Source: Plantago ovata
Lineage: Eukaryota > Streptophyta > Magnoliopsida > Lamiales > Plantaginaceae
DNA: 64,000 nucleotides
Direction of reading: 5' to 3'
Assembly: GCA_028274465.1 (NCBI GenBank)
Contig: CM051456.1
Coordinates: 124,326,880 to 124,390,879, forward strand
In this document: piece after piece, positions 50,502 to 62,600 of the stretch
Position numbering within the stretch: position 1 is the first letter of the stretch
Layout of the letters: every line of letters begins with the position of its first letter
Made by a program: the position numbers and the translations under genes
Notes under the pieces: generated by a model
The model's database searches: none
What the model saw: only the letters and a program-made list of their open reading frames with translations
What the model was told of the DNA's origin: nothing

Positions 50502-51650
50502 ATAAGTTTTTGTGGAATTAAGTTTAGCCAAATTTATTTCTATTATAAAGAAAAAAAAGTAAAAGTGAAGAATCCAAATTAAACTAGATATTAAACAAGA
50601 CATATATAGGAAAGGAATCATTTTTTTTTTCTTATGGAATTGAACAAATGGTATTCATATGGTAATAAGAGTATTGTTTATGGTTGAGATTCTATGGATA
50701 GGAACTATTTAAATTGAATTGAATCTAATAAATTTAAATTATACTTAATTTTTTTAATAATGCAAGGCCATGTTATTTCACTCTAAACATAACTGAATTA
50801 AACTAAACTGAACTTTTTGTATTACAAAATTAATTCACATAACTAAACTGAATTTAATTTAATAAGTTTTCTTTAGAAAAAGAAAAAGTAGAAACTAACT
50901 CAACTAAAAATATGTAGATTTTGTGATGAAGTAGTAAGCACAACTTCTGGTGTGGGATCACAGCGTAGTAACACACTGGACATGGAATATTTTGCCGGCT
51001 TGACTTACGAACTATGTTTTAAATGATTTATTTCGGGAGACCTCCCGACCTGTGGGAACAGCCCCGAAACAAGTCTTGTACATATTTTAGTTGAATAAAA
51101 GTACTACTTTTTAAAATAAAAAAAAAATGTTTTTTTAATAATTTTTTACACGCATATCAAATCGGACCGGAAACAACAACAATTTAACAAATACTAGTAT
51201 TATGACTTGCGTACTTGCAAAGAGTTCCTATTACGCGCTTAACAAATGTGTTTGAACTGTCCATTGTATTTATTCTTTTATTTTTGGGAAATTAAGTTTA
51301 TCACATGATGATCAGTGTATTTTTGGGAAGTATTTTCTTAGCTGTCCTTACTTATATAGAGGGTTAGAGTTTAGGGAGTATATTATGTCGGGCGCGTCCT
51401 TAATATTCTAGCTAGACCGACTTGAAGTCTTCATTATCTTTCATAAACCTTTCTGAAGTCTCATTAAATGCACGTCATCTAGATTCTGGTGATACAAGGA
51501 ATGAAAATTCAGAATTTTAATGCATACAATAGTTGACTTTCAGTTTTCACACAATTAATTAATCTCAGCTTATGATGAAATTTAGATACGTGATGAATAA
51601 ACCAATCTCCTCTTTTTCTTGTAAGGAAAAATATTTTTTATTATTAATTA
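50502..51650. other. Gene-free region
   Basis: AT-rich sequence with no recognisable open frame. A less AT-rich patch at 50940-51070 is unassigned. Confidence 0.5.
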
Positions 51651-51749
51651 AAATAAAACGGGCATAAGAAATGCTACAAATACAACGAAAACAATACCAA
51701 CACACAGCTTAACCGTGGATTAACACCGGTTTTTACAAACCTAAACCAA

Positions 51750-52090
51750 CAACAAAACGAATAGCCTCTTGAATCTGAACCCCTAAACCTTAACCTTAAA
51801 ACCTCATGAACCTGAAACACGTAGTTGCGAGGAAACCTCTTGAACCTGGACCATCTGAACCTAAACCTGGACCTTCTGAACCTAAACCTCTTGAACCTGA
51901 ACCTCTTTGACTTAACCTCTTGGACTTGAACCTTTCGAATCACCTGAACCTGGATCTCTCGCAACTGACCCTCCTGAACTTGCACCACGGTACTGTGACC
52001 TCCTCAACATGAACTTGAAACTCCAGAACCACATGAATTTAATGAACCTGAACCTCTTGAGACTCCTACACCTGAACCTTCTGAAATCAC
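51750..52090. repeat. Degenerate short tandem repeat rich in CTTGAACCT / CCTGAACCT
   Basis: The words GAACCT, CTTGAACCTGAACCT and TCTGAACCTAAACCT recur over more than 300 bp in register with 6-9-15 bp spacing. Read on the plus strand, parts give Pro-Glu repeats; on the minus strand, Gly/Ser/Arg or Arg/Phe repeats. Stops break all long readings. It may be a decayed repeat from a proline-rich coding gene or a transposon, but I cannot identify it. Confidence 0.55.
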
Positions 52091-52255
52091 CCGGCATCTT
52101 CACAGTCACAGTTAAAACTTTCAGTAATGCTCTCCAACGAAAAAAAACCACAGAACAACGAAAACAGCTAGCAACAAATTCTAACAAAACCCAAACAACC
52201 AACAGAGTACAACAAGCCTCAAACCCTCCATTACCACTCAAGAGACCTTTCCAGC

Positions 52256-52445
52256 ACCCAAACAGAGCACTTAAAAGGCATCTCCAAACACCAACTTACG
52301 AGTCCAAACACCGGCCACAAACACCTCCGTCACCTCAACCAAACCTACAACACCCAAAAAGAGCGCTTAATAGCCAGCTCTGAACAGCAACATACCAATC
52401 CAAACACAGGCCTCAAACACCTTCGTCACCTCAACCAAAACTACT
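52256..52445. repeat. 96-bp tandem duplication
   Basis: Copies at 52256-52351 and 52352-52445 both start ACCCAAA.AGAGC and share TCCAAACAC and CGTCACCTCAACC. Divergence is noticeable, so the event is not recent. Confidence 0.8.
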
Positions 52446-52884
52446 TTACCAAACCAACTCAAAAACCTCAACAAGGACAGTGGATACACTCACCATCATA
52501 CGCGCTAAACACACAAATTGGATACAATCACCATCTCACCATCACACGGAGGAGGACACTCTGGCGAAAAGCTTCAACTTCTCCGGTATGGATTTAACAC
52601 TGAGTGCCGGTAGTAATGGACGAAAGGGGAAGAACTAAGAAGGTTGAAAGGAATAAAAAGAACCTAACAGAACGAAAGTAACAAAGTAAAAAAGAAAAAG
52701 AAAAGATAATGAAAGAAGAAAACGGAACATATTTGCTCCGATCTGGTGTTGGTTAACCATAAATAAGGGGTGGCGGCTGGTTTGTGAGGTGCTAGAGTTG
52801 AAGAGGGGAGAAAGTTTAGAGAGAAGATTTTTTACAGGGATGCAAGTTGAAAAAGTTCTTAGACAAAAACCACCAGACAAACCC

Positions 52885-53045
52885 TTAATGGTGGCTCATG
52901 TGGTTAAAAAGAGGATAATATTCTCTTGGTCACATGTTCAATCCTCACGGGGGAGCGAATTTCTGGGATTTATATATTTTTAGTCGAACCTATCGTAACT
53001 TACATGGTTTGTCGTTTATTGTGTAGGCCCATAGATTTAACAAGT
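52885..53045 (+). mobile_element. Possible tRNA-derived SINE
   Basis: A Pol III A-box-like GTGGCTCATGTGG near 52893 is followed about 35 bp later by a B-box-like TGTTCAATCCT near 52933, the spacing of a tRNA-type promoter. The segment continues through TTTGTCGTTTATTGTG. Ends and target duplication are not clear. Confidence 0.4.
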
Positions 53046-53075
53046 GCGCATCCAAAGGGGTAGCAGTGGGGATTT

Positions 53076-53260
53076 TTTTTTGAAACGACAAATATTACAA
53101 CTACTCCTACAATAATTTTATACAAACTTTCTAAACTACCTTATCTCTCCACATCTAGACCAACCTTATAACTCCGCCACCGTCGGGGATCGAACCCTAC
53201 ACCTCTCCTTCACCATCCCAACTCTTGACCGCTGCAAGCCCGCAACACCTCATGACTCCC
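53076..53260 (-). mobile_element. tRNA-derived SINE with perfect 16-bp target duplication
   Basis: The 185-bp body is flanked by identical 16-bp copies of GTAGCAGTGGGGATTT (53060-53075 and 53261-53276). On the minus strand it carries the B box GGTTCGATCCC (complement near 53190) with an A-box-like region about 35 bp before it, and ends in a short poly(A) after GTCGTTTC. This is diagnostic of LINE-mobilised SINE insertion. Confidence 0.88.
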
Positions 53261-53394
53261 GTAGCAGTGGGGATTTAAAAGTTGCGAAATGGGATTATTT
53301 TGAAATTTAAATAGGGGTTGGAATCTTAAAATATAAAAACATTACTACAAATATAGATTTTACTTTTTAAAATTCAGAGGGTGTGGTCGTGTGG

Positions 53395-54309
53395 GGGTAA
53401 AATCCAAAAATGGTACTCCAAAGTGAGACATGTCCATTTTATATACTCTAGAGTGACTATGTCCATTTTAGATACTATAGTGTAACATATTGGCCAATTT
53501 ATATACTGTCTAGTGGCTATGTCCATTTTAAGTACTCTAGCGTAACATATTGTCCAATTTATATACTCTTTTCGATTTTCACCGGAAAAAGTTCAACCCA
53601 CGCGCGCGCGAATTACAATCTCCGACGTGTTTCAAAAGTTGAGACAAAACAGGAAAAAAGGCGCGTGTATTACACAACTAATTGAGGCAAAACAGGAAAA
53701 AAAAAAAAAAAAAAGAGGCGCAATTGCTAGGAAAAAACAGGAAAATTGAAATAAGTAAAATTTTGACTTCCTAACGAACTTTGGTGTTGACTTTCTAAGG
53801 TTGATTTTTTGACGAACTTTGACCACAAAATAATCATAAATTTACGAGATAAAAATTTAATAAAATTATTTTATAAAATTAAATGAAGTAAAATTTTATA
53901 ATATAGTTTTATATTATATACTTATCTTGTGTAAGAAGCAATTGGTGGTCAAAGTTCGTTAAAAAGTCAATCCTAGGAACTTATTAATGAAATGGAGGAA
54001 GTATAAACTAATATTTCATGTTCAATTTTCCTGTTTTTTCCTATCAATTGCACCTCTTTTTTTTCTTACTGTTTTGTCTCAACTGGCCGTGTAATACACG
54101 ACCTCTTTTTTCCTGTTTTGTCTCAACTTTTGAAACACGCCGGAGATTGTAATTCACGCGCGCGTGGGTTTTACATTTTCCGGTGAAAATTGAAAAAGTA
54201 TATAAATTGGACAATATGTTACACTATAGTACCTAAAATGGACATAGTCACTCTAGATTATATAAAATGGACATGTCTTACTCTGGAGTACCATTTTTGA
54301 ATTTTACCC
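53395..54309. mobile_element. Mutator-like foldback element, about 915 bp
   Basis: Arms of roughly 400 bp run inward from GGGTAAAATCCAAAAATGG (left) and its complement (right, ends 54309). Near-identical flanks GGTCGTGTGG (53385-53394) and GGTTGTGTGG (54310-54319) are a 9-10 bp target duplication, typical of Mutator-like elements. The left arm has an extra tandem copy of about 65 bp near 53500-53570. Both arms contain CACGCGCGCG and paired CAAAACAGGAAAA words. The transcribed arm would form a long double-stranded RNA. Confidence 0.8.
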
Positions 54310-54319
54310 GGTTGTGTGG

Positions 54320-54995
54320 ACACCCCACTAATCACTCTGGATCTGGTCTGGTCTTAATGAAGTACTGAATGGACTCATAAGATGATCAAGAATTAATTAT
54401 GTTTAGAAACAAATCTTGATTCTTGAAGCAACTCCTTGAGCTATTGAGCAAATTAACAATGAGCTGGAGTCAGCTTTGGTTGAATTTTTCGAGTCATCTC
54501 GAATCCATTCAGATTCCAGTTTGCATTTAAAAATTTTGATCACTGCAAATCCTAAAATAAACTTAGGATGTGTGCGTAATGACACACAAGTGGCACGTGC
54601 AAGTATCAGATAGTCGCTCTTATGTTGTGCTTGATCGGAGTTAATTATGGATCACACCTGAGTTGTTTTTGGAGGCCTTATTGTGTTAAGTATCCAACAG
54701 CATCACTTATTAACTGTTTTACCAAAATAATTGTATAGTTAGTATTTAATAAAATAATTGATTTGAAAATAAAGTACTGATCAGCTATCGACTATTTCAA
54801 ACGTCTTATAAACTAGTACAAGTCACCTTTATCAATTTATAAACTATCAGTCACCTTATAAAGCCGTGTCGCCCGATCAAACCCTAAACTACTCCGATCG
54901 GATCAGCACTGGAGCAAGCAAAGTATGAGGAGTATTTTTTAATTCAATTTTTATTTTTATCCAAATTTTTGATTATTTTTTCAATTTTTTTAAGG
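54320..54995. other. Gene-free spacer
   Basis: No gene seen. The sequence CAAACCCTAAAC-like word near 54880 resembles a telobox but has no gene beside it. Confidence 0.5.
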
Positions 54996-56531
54996 GCTAA
55001 TTTTACAAAAGGTACTTACTTATTCAAGTTGTATCACAAAAGACACTCACTTAGTATTTTATCATGGATGTGTACTCACTTATCAATTTTATATCACAAA
55101 AGGTACTCACTTGTTTCTTTAGCCACAAATAGTACTTACTTATCATTTTCATATCACAAAAGCTACTCTAACGGAATATTTTGTCCAAAAATCAATTTTT
55201 CACATTTATTTATGTTAAAAAATATAAGAAAACTCCAATCTACAAACAATATTAAAAATAAAAAGTATTTAAGCTGTAGTCTAAAAAACCATTTCATAAG
55301 GTAAAACATTGCAATAAAATAATAAACATATAGTATATATGTAATAAATATTATAGACTTATTATATACATATATAATATATTAATTAAATATTAAAAAA
55401 TTACTAATAAATATATAAAATTATTTTGTTTGCGGACTGTACGTTAATTTTCAAAATAAAAACAGTTAAATGTATTCAATAATGTGTCGCGAACTGTTCG
55501 GTTCCGTAAAACTCGAATACAAAATGAACGGTGACCAAACATTTTTACGAATGTTCAACTCATTTAAACTACTAATTGAAATGAAATATATTCACTTGGA
55601 TTCATGATATGAAGAATTTTTTATATTTATAATATAAACAACTTTTTATACATAAATATTGAATGCCAAAAAAAAAAAAAAAAAACATAAGAGATATGGG
55701 ATGAAAATAGCATTTTTTGACATAATATTGCGTTAGAGTAGCTTTTGTGATATGGAAAGATAAGTAAGTACCATTTGTAGCTAAAGAAACAAGTCACTAC
55801 CTCTTATGGGTAGTGGATTCTCTCCTACACTATTTCTCCAACACTTCCTACAACATAGCCTTTAATATTGAAACTTACTAAACTAAATAAACTATAGTTA
55901 GGATTAAAATAAATTCACATATAATTAAATTGAGTAACAATTTAATTTTTGCTAAATACATGATTTTCTTTTCTTATTATATATAAATAATTACTCATCA
56001 ATTTACTCATTTCATACCTCCATCTTAAAGAATAAGAATGAAAACAAATTTTAAAAAATCAAGACAGGATAATTTATTTTGTCCAAACATGAGTTGTGAT
56101 ATATTTACATTAAGTAAATTGATAATATCTTCTACTAACTAAGTGATTAAAAAGAATTAAGGTACTAGTAAATTCCTATGGAAAACGCAAGGTAATATAT
56201 TTTCACATATAATATAAATTTTAAAAAATAGTTTATAATGTGCCAGAAGTAAAACTAATATATTTTCAACGTAATTAATTGGAGGAAGGAATATAAATAC
56301 TTATTGTTTTAAATTGTAAATTTAGTTTAATCCTAACCATGATTTGTTTGGTTAAGTAAGTTTCACTAATAAAGGAATGTAGGAGGAAGTGTTGTAGTAA
56401 TAATGTAGGAGAGGATCCGCTTCCCCTCTTGTGATATAAAATTGATAAGTGAGTATTCATTCATGATAAAAAAAATTAAATGAGTACCGTTTGTGATACA
56501 AATTGAATAACTGAGTATGTTTTATGAAATA
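54996..56531. mobile_element. Foldback element interrupted by a nested insertion
   Basis: The left arm (about 54997-55190) has repeated TATCACAAAAG...ACTCACTT motifs. It is mirrored by a right arm split into 55717-55799 and 56434-56531. Removing the insertion at 55809-56424 plus one target copy restores the arm. The inner part (55200-55710) is AT-rich and non-coding. Outer ends are approximate, with no confident target duplication. Confidence 0.7.
55809..56424. mobile_element. Nested Mutator-like MITE with 9-bp target duplication
   Basis: Termini GGTAGTGGATTCTCTCCTAC (left) and its inverted partner GTAGGAGAGGATCCGCTTCC (right) bound 616 bp. Flanks CCTCTTATG (55800-55808) and CCTCTTGTG (56425-56433) are a 9-bp direct repeat with one change. 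The insertion lies inside the right arm of a larger foldback. Internal sequence is AT-rich with no transposase. Confidence 0.85.
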
Positions 56532-58980
56532 CTAGGAACCGCGTCACACTCTACGCGTGTGAAGCGTAATCTTGTAAAACATTATTGTTTTATTAAATAA
56601 TATATTAAAATAAATGGAATGAATATATAATTTTCACATAATGACTTCAAACGTAATAAAAAAATAACTAATTGAGTAATTAAACTTAATATAAATGGTG
56701 TGCTATAAATGTATATAGTTTTTGTACTTATGCAATTAATAGTTTTGAATTGAACTATATTAGACATACAAAAAGTATTCTTCCGATGAGTTAAGAACCA
56801 TCATATACATCTCTAAACTTTGGAAACATTCAACTTCAAAATCTGCAATGCATCTTTTTCGCATGTTAATTGGTATTTTTCATCAGTTGAATATATTGCC
56901 AAGTGCTTCATATAAACATTCTAGTTTCATAATATGATGTTTTTAGTTATTTTTATCGTATGATTTAAGAATAATTTAAGGTCAAAATGATCATCGAAAA
57001 AGTCAACAAAATCAAGTGTTACATTTATTATTGGACGGAGGAAGTATGTCTTTTTTTTATAAGAACATATCATGGTTATATTTTAAAATTAAGTATAATA
57101 CGTCATACAACTTTATGTTAAAAAATAAAAATTTAAGAAGAGAATAAATAAAAAATAAAAAAATTACGTCAATAAGATTCGAACCCAACACCTTCAACTA
57201 AAATAATGATACAAATAATAGAGAAAAATCACGTCAACAAGATTCGAACCAAACACCTTCAATAAAAAAATAATAATAATAATGGAGAAAAATCACGCCA
57301 ACAAGATTCAAACCCTACATCTTTTAATTAACTAATGACACATGTACGCACCAAATTAAAATTGGATAAGCAAGATGAACGGATTAAAATTGATTGGTAG
57401 GTCAATCAATTGATTGAATCAACAAGCTTATTATATTACTTTAATTATATAATGTCTTTTTGGAGAAAAATCACGCCAACAGGATTCGAACCCTACATAT
57501 TTTAATTAACTAATGACACATGTACGCACCAGATTAAAATTGGATAAGCAAGATCAACGGATTAAAATTGATTGGTAGGTCAATCAATTGATTGAATCAA
57601 CATGCTTATTATATTAATTTAATAATAAGGGCTCTTTGTTGAACAATGTTAGAAAGTTCAAATTGATCTACAATATGAATATGATTATAAAATAGTGAAG
57701 GGCGAAAGGCCACGCGAGACGAGGGACTAATAACCATAGGAAATATTTCATTATTGTCACCCACGTTAGTCCGTACTCCGCGGGTGGAAACATCCGCTGA
57801 TTAGTGATTACAAATGTTGTATTGAATCGTTAATGACAAAATTACCCATACCTCATATACAATTTTCTGAAAATAAAAATTATAGTGAAAATGGTTTAAT
57901 ATACAATGGACCTCTAATGTACGCACCAAAAGTACGGAATATTGTTCCTCTATATGAAAGTCATGAACTACATACATGACCTGTTGGAATTTAAACAAAT
58001 GAACAACAGGACAATATTCATTTGTTTAAACTATCCGTAGCTTAAACCTTTCTTAACATATGGGATGTAAAATTCATGTATTACAAATATATGTTACGGT
58101 ACTACTACTACAAGTTTCTAAGTTGAAGAGTGATTTTTCTAATTGAATTTCACTTTTGTAATTGTTGAATTTTAAATTATTACAATATGTGTATATTCTA
58201 TATGTAAATGTAACAACCCGACCATTAAAGGTTTCATTTGGACTGACACAATAATGTGAGTCATACATATCTCATTGACATAATATTGTTCGATTTGAAC
58301 CTAAATACCTCATGATATAAGAATGAGCTCAAGCCTGGTATTGCACCATCCATTCGTATTATAGTTTTTCAATCTCTCTTAACATGTGGATGCAGGGTAG
58401 ATTACCCTTGCATTTTGTACCCATTACAAAACTTGAAAGTGAAAAAAGAAAATCACTAAAAAACAAAAGGTACTCCTAGTATTAAATATGGGTGCAGGAG
58501 AGTATCCTATACCAATCGTAGGTCTAGAAACTAGTCAAATACTTATCCCGACTAGCATATTTCTTCCTTTATTATTTTTTCATTAGTTTTTACTACCAAG
58601 AGTACTTTTATATAATTAAAGAGGATAGGATTATGAATTCATGAGTAATGAGTAACCAAGTGACACCTAATCACCATTTGACCAATATGTTGACTCATTA
58701 TTTACCTGGAGATAACGTAAGTAGGGGTCAAAACAGACAATTCACAGCTCGATCCATTTACCGACAAATAGTGGTATTCGCAACTTGTCGGCCGATGAAA
58801 CGGGGATACGAGACAATCTCGCCTTAAAATATTATTCTCATATTTACCCCCATAATCATCTCAAAAATCTATCCACCACCATCATCATCAGATTCATCCT
58901 TGTCACTTTTAAATCTCCCCTAAATCACAATCATCTTTTTAAAAGATTCTCACATTTATTCGAATTAAATAATTATATAA
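56532..58980. other. Gene-free AT-rich region upstream of the U-box gene
   Basis: It contains an isolated Stowaway-like end (GGACGGAGGAAGTA near 57035), direct repeats at 57157-57620, and TGTAACAACCCGACC at about 58208, which resembles an LTR start without a matching end. No supportable gene. Confidence 0.55.
57284..57617. repeat. 178-bp direct repeat, two copies plus partial copies upstream
   Basis: Copies starting GGAGAAAAATCACGCCAACA at 57284 and 57462 share about 150 bp, including TTAATTAACTAATGACACAT and GATTGGTAGGTCAATCAATT. Shorter diverged copies of the first 30-40 bp begin near 57157 and 57221. Confidence 0.88.
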
Positions 58981-59009
58981 TATTATTCCCCCAACTATTT
59001 AATTAACTA

Positions 59010-59175
59010 CTCTCTTTACACCCCCGTAAAATCTATCACCTCCATTCTCCTTCTCCCCTCTCGTCTCCATTTGTCTCCCTTGATCCAAAAAACTGTATGT
59101 TCATGTCATGTTCAGAAATTGCTAATTCTCGGAGAATCGCCATTGGATGAAGCCTCCTTGGGCCATTTGATTCTG
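59010..59175 (+). other. Probable 5' leader exon of the U-box gene
   Basis: CT-rich leader sequence ends TTCTG before the donor GTATGG at 59176. The next acceptor (TTTTTCAG) ends at 59619, 36 bases before the start codon. The transcript start is a guess. Confidence 0.45.
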
Positions 59176-59655
59176 GTATGGTTTAATGCCGGTCGTGTTT
59201 TTTTTTTCTCTCTAATTTTTCCGCTCGCCATTGTATTGCATAATTTGTTTATCATTTTCAGGTTTTTCTATTGTTACATTTGATATGTTTTGGTGTAATT
59301 GCGATTTCATTGATGATGAGTTATGTGGGAAGCTATTTGAAAATGTGATGTGGTTGAATCATCTAATGGTGCAATGATATGATGAGGAGAATAGCTAAAT
59401 TTGAATCGTGCCAGCAGTTGTAATTCGATTGGCTGGTTTAATCATTGTTTTTAATGGAAGGTGATGTGACATGGAAATGTCATCTATAGAGAGAGAGATA
59501 ATCATGAGTTTGTTATAGTAGTTGTTTTGTTTGGAGCTTCAATAATGAGCTTGCTATTATAGATTAAGAAGCTTTGTGGAATTTATTGATGACTTTCCTT
59601 ATTTGACTGAATTTTTCAGGTTTTCTAATTGTGACTGTCTTTTTCCGCGGTAGTT

Positions 59656-62600
59656 ATGGATACTACTTCTGAGATTGAAGATAATTTGCTTTCCATTGGA
59701 GAACCCAAGGTATGGGCTAATATGTATGGATCTTGTCGATTTTTTTTATTTTATTTTTTAAATCTTCATCTTCAGCTCTGAGTAGATTTACTGGATAAAC
59801 TGTTGGAGTCTTGGAGAGGTAGCTTACAAGTTGCCGGGATATTATGTGTTTTATTTTTGGTGTTGGTGTTTAAATTGCTTTGTTGGCACCATTTGATTGA
59901 GCTGAGTGATTGACGAAGCTCTGTCTGTTGCTGCAGTTACATGATGGCATGTGCAAGAGCCTGTGTATTGTGTATGTGAAAGTGCTAACGATTTTTCCCG
60001 ACATAGAAGCAGCTAGACCAAGGAGCACATCCGGGATTCAGGCGTTATGTTCTCTTCACATAGCACTTGAGAAGACCAAGAATGTCCTTCAGCATTGCGC
60101 TGAGTGCAGTAAAATTTACTTGGTAGGTTCACACGCGCGTCCATGCATTCTCAGCTGTTTGTCTGCTAAAATGGATTTTGAATCCAAGAACGAGTGATGG
60201 TAGTTGACTAGTTGCTACCCCCTCAAACACCCATTTTGGTGTTTTCGTGAGATTCATTTGTAGCTGTTGTGTTGTTCATCAGTTTCCACGATTTCGTTGA
60301 AAATAACACTGAGGAACTAGTTAGTTCTCAATACAACTTTATGTCTGACTTAGGCACGACCTCATACAAATGAATAAGGATTTCATTGCGTGTGTCCGGG
60401 AGGGTGGGTTTGAGTGAGTTTGGATGGGAATGGGGGATGAGTGAGGAGAACTGAAATTCAATGCTATCTTTGATTTTACATTCCCTGGACCTTCATATTT
60501 TTTCTATTTCTCATTGATGGTCAATTTTGCTGCACATGTTCTTTTGTGATCAGGCTATAACTGGAGATTCTGTGGCTCGGAAGTTTGACAAAGCTAGATG
60601 TGCACTTGGAGATAGTTTAAGACGAGTTGAAGACATTGTTCCACAAACCATTGGGAGTCAGGTATTAATTGATCTTATCTTCTGTACCTTGTTTCCTGCT
60701 GAATCTAAGTAACTCAATACCCAATGACTCAATGTAGGCACTAATATCTAAATTGACGAAATTTATCATATTATCCATCCCTTAAATTTTGGTTAATGAG
60801 TGCTATCTTTTCAAGTAACTGTTATTAAAATGTAAATTTGCATGATTACAATGTTCATCTGATCTGAAAATGGATTGTTTCTCAGATTGCTGAAATTTTA
60901 GATGAGCTGGGAAGGATTGAGTTCACACTTGATCCAACAGAAAAGCAAATTGGTGATGAGATCATAGCATTGCTCCAACAAGGGAAAAATTTCAATAGCA
61001 ACTCTAATGATAATAACGAGCTTGAATCTTTTCACCAAGCTGCTTCAAAGCTTGGTATCACCTCCTCAAGAGCAGCACTTAGAGAGAGAAGAGCTTTAAA
61101 AAAACTCATAGAAAGAGCCCGCGCTGAGGAAGACCAGAGGAAGGAGTCTATTATAGCTTTTCTCCAGCATCTCATGAGGAAGTACTCGAAGTTGTTTAGG
61201 AATGAGTTCTCAGATGACAATGACTCTCAGGGTTCAACGCCTTGCTCACCTACCGTCAAGGGAGCTTTCGAAGATAATTGCATGCTTGCTCGCCGTAGTT
61301 TTGCATTTGAGCGGCAATTATCAAAACTTAGTTCTTTCAATTTCAAACCAAATTTTAGGAGGTCAGAGCAAATGCAAGTCCCCCCAGAGGAGCTACGATG
61401 TCCAATATCATTGCAACTTATGTATGATCCTGTGATTATAGCGTCAGGGCAAACGTATGAACGTGTTTGCATAGAAAAATGGTTCAGTGATGGGCACAAT
61501 ACTTGTCCTAAGACTCAGCAGCAGCTCCCTCATCTTTCTGTGACACCTAATTATTGTGTTAAGGGTTTAGTGGCTAGCTGGTGCGAACATAATGGTATAC
61601 CTGTGCCAGATGGACCACCAGAGTCACTAGATCTTAACTATTGGAGGCTAGTTATGTCCGAAAGTGAATCTGCAAATTCAAAGTTGTTAGATAGTATTGG
61701 TTCGTGCAAGCTCAAGGGCGTTAAGGTGGTACCTTTGAATGACAGTGGTGTTATAAAGGAAGGTGAAAGAAACGAAGAGGAGGAAGCTGTTACTGATAAG
61801 GAGGATGAATATATAGTCCAGCCGTTTGAGCGGTATGAGGATTTTTTGAACATATTACAGAGTGAGGATAACTTAATGAAGAAAACCAAAGTGGTGAAGC
61901 AAATAAGGCACCTGCTGAAGGATGATGAAGAAACCAGAATGTATATGGGGGCTAATGGTTTTGTGGAAGCGTTGCTAGAGTTTCTGGAATCTGCGGTCTC
62001 TGCTGGGGATGGCGTGGCTCAGGAAATGGGAGCAATGGCTCTCTTTAACCTCGCCGTGAATAATAACAGGTAACACTAACTCTTATTCTCTCAGTAAAAA
62101 GATGCACTTTCTAATTCTTAGAATCTTTCTTATGGTACTACATATGAATAGTTTCTCTCGTGGATTGTTAGTATGCCGTTTGCTTGCTGCACAGTTCTCC
62201 CATAAGTTCAATTGTATTTCTGCTTTTTCTTTACTGCACAGTTATCAGTTCCACTTCCACCACATGCTTTGACCAGTTTTCTGTTCTATGAACAGACACA
62301 TAATTGTTAAAGAAATATAATGCTTAAGAATTCAAAACATGCTCTTCTTTCCCTCACTATCTACCTTAAGAAATATAATGCTTAAGAATTCAGAACACGT
62401 AAAAAGATGCACTTTCTAATTCTTAAGAAATATCTTCTCCCATAAGGTAATGCTTTCTAGGCATATACCTTTCGTCATGTCATCACAATTGCAAGCATGA
62501 TCCCGTCGATGCGTATATGCAGCCTTTGTTACATTAAGTAGCTGTTTGAAGTTACTGCAAATTCTCCAATGTTATCTAAGTTTCATGAGCCATTATTTCA

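Noticed and set aside
52009..52383. 124-codon plus frame, Asn/Leu then Thr/Gln/Pro-rich
   Set aside because: Arises from tandem low-complexity repeats; overlapping frames occur on both strands with no domain.
57033..57048. Stowaway-like terminus GGACGGAGGAAGTA
   Set aside because: No partner terminus located upstream, so an intact element cannot be claimed.
58208..58400. TGTAACAACCCGACC as a possible LTR start
   Set aside because: No matching 3' terminus or target duplication found.
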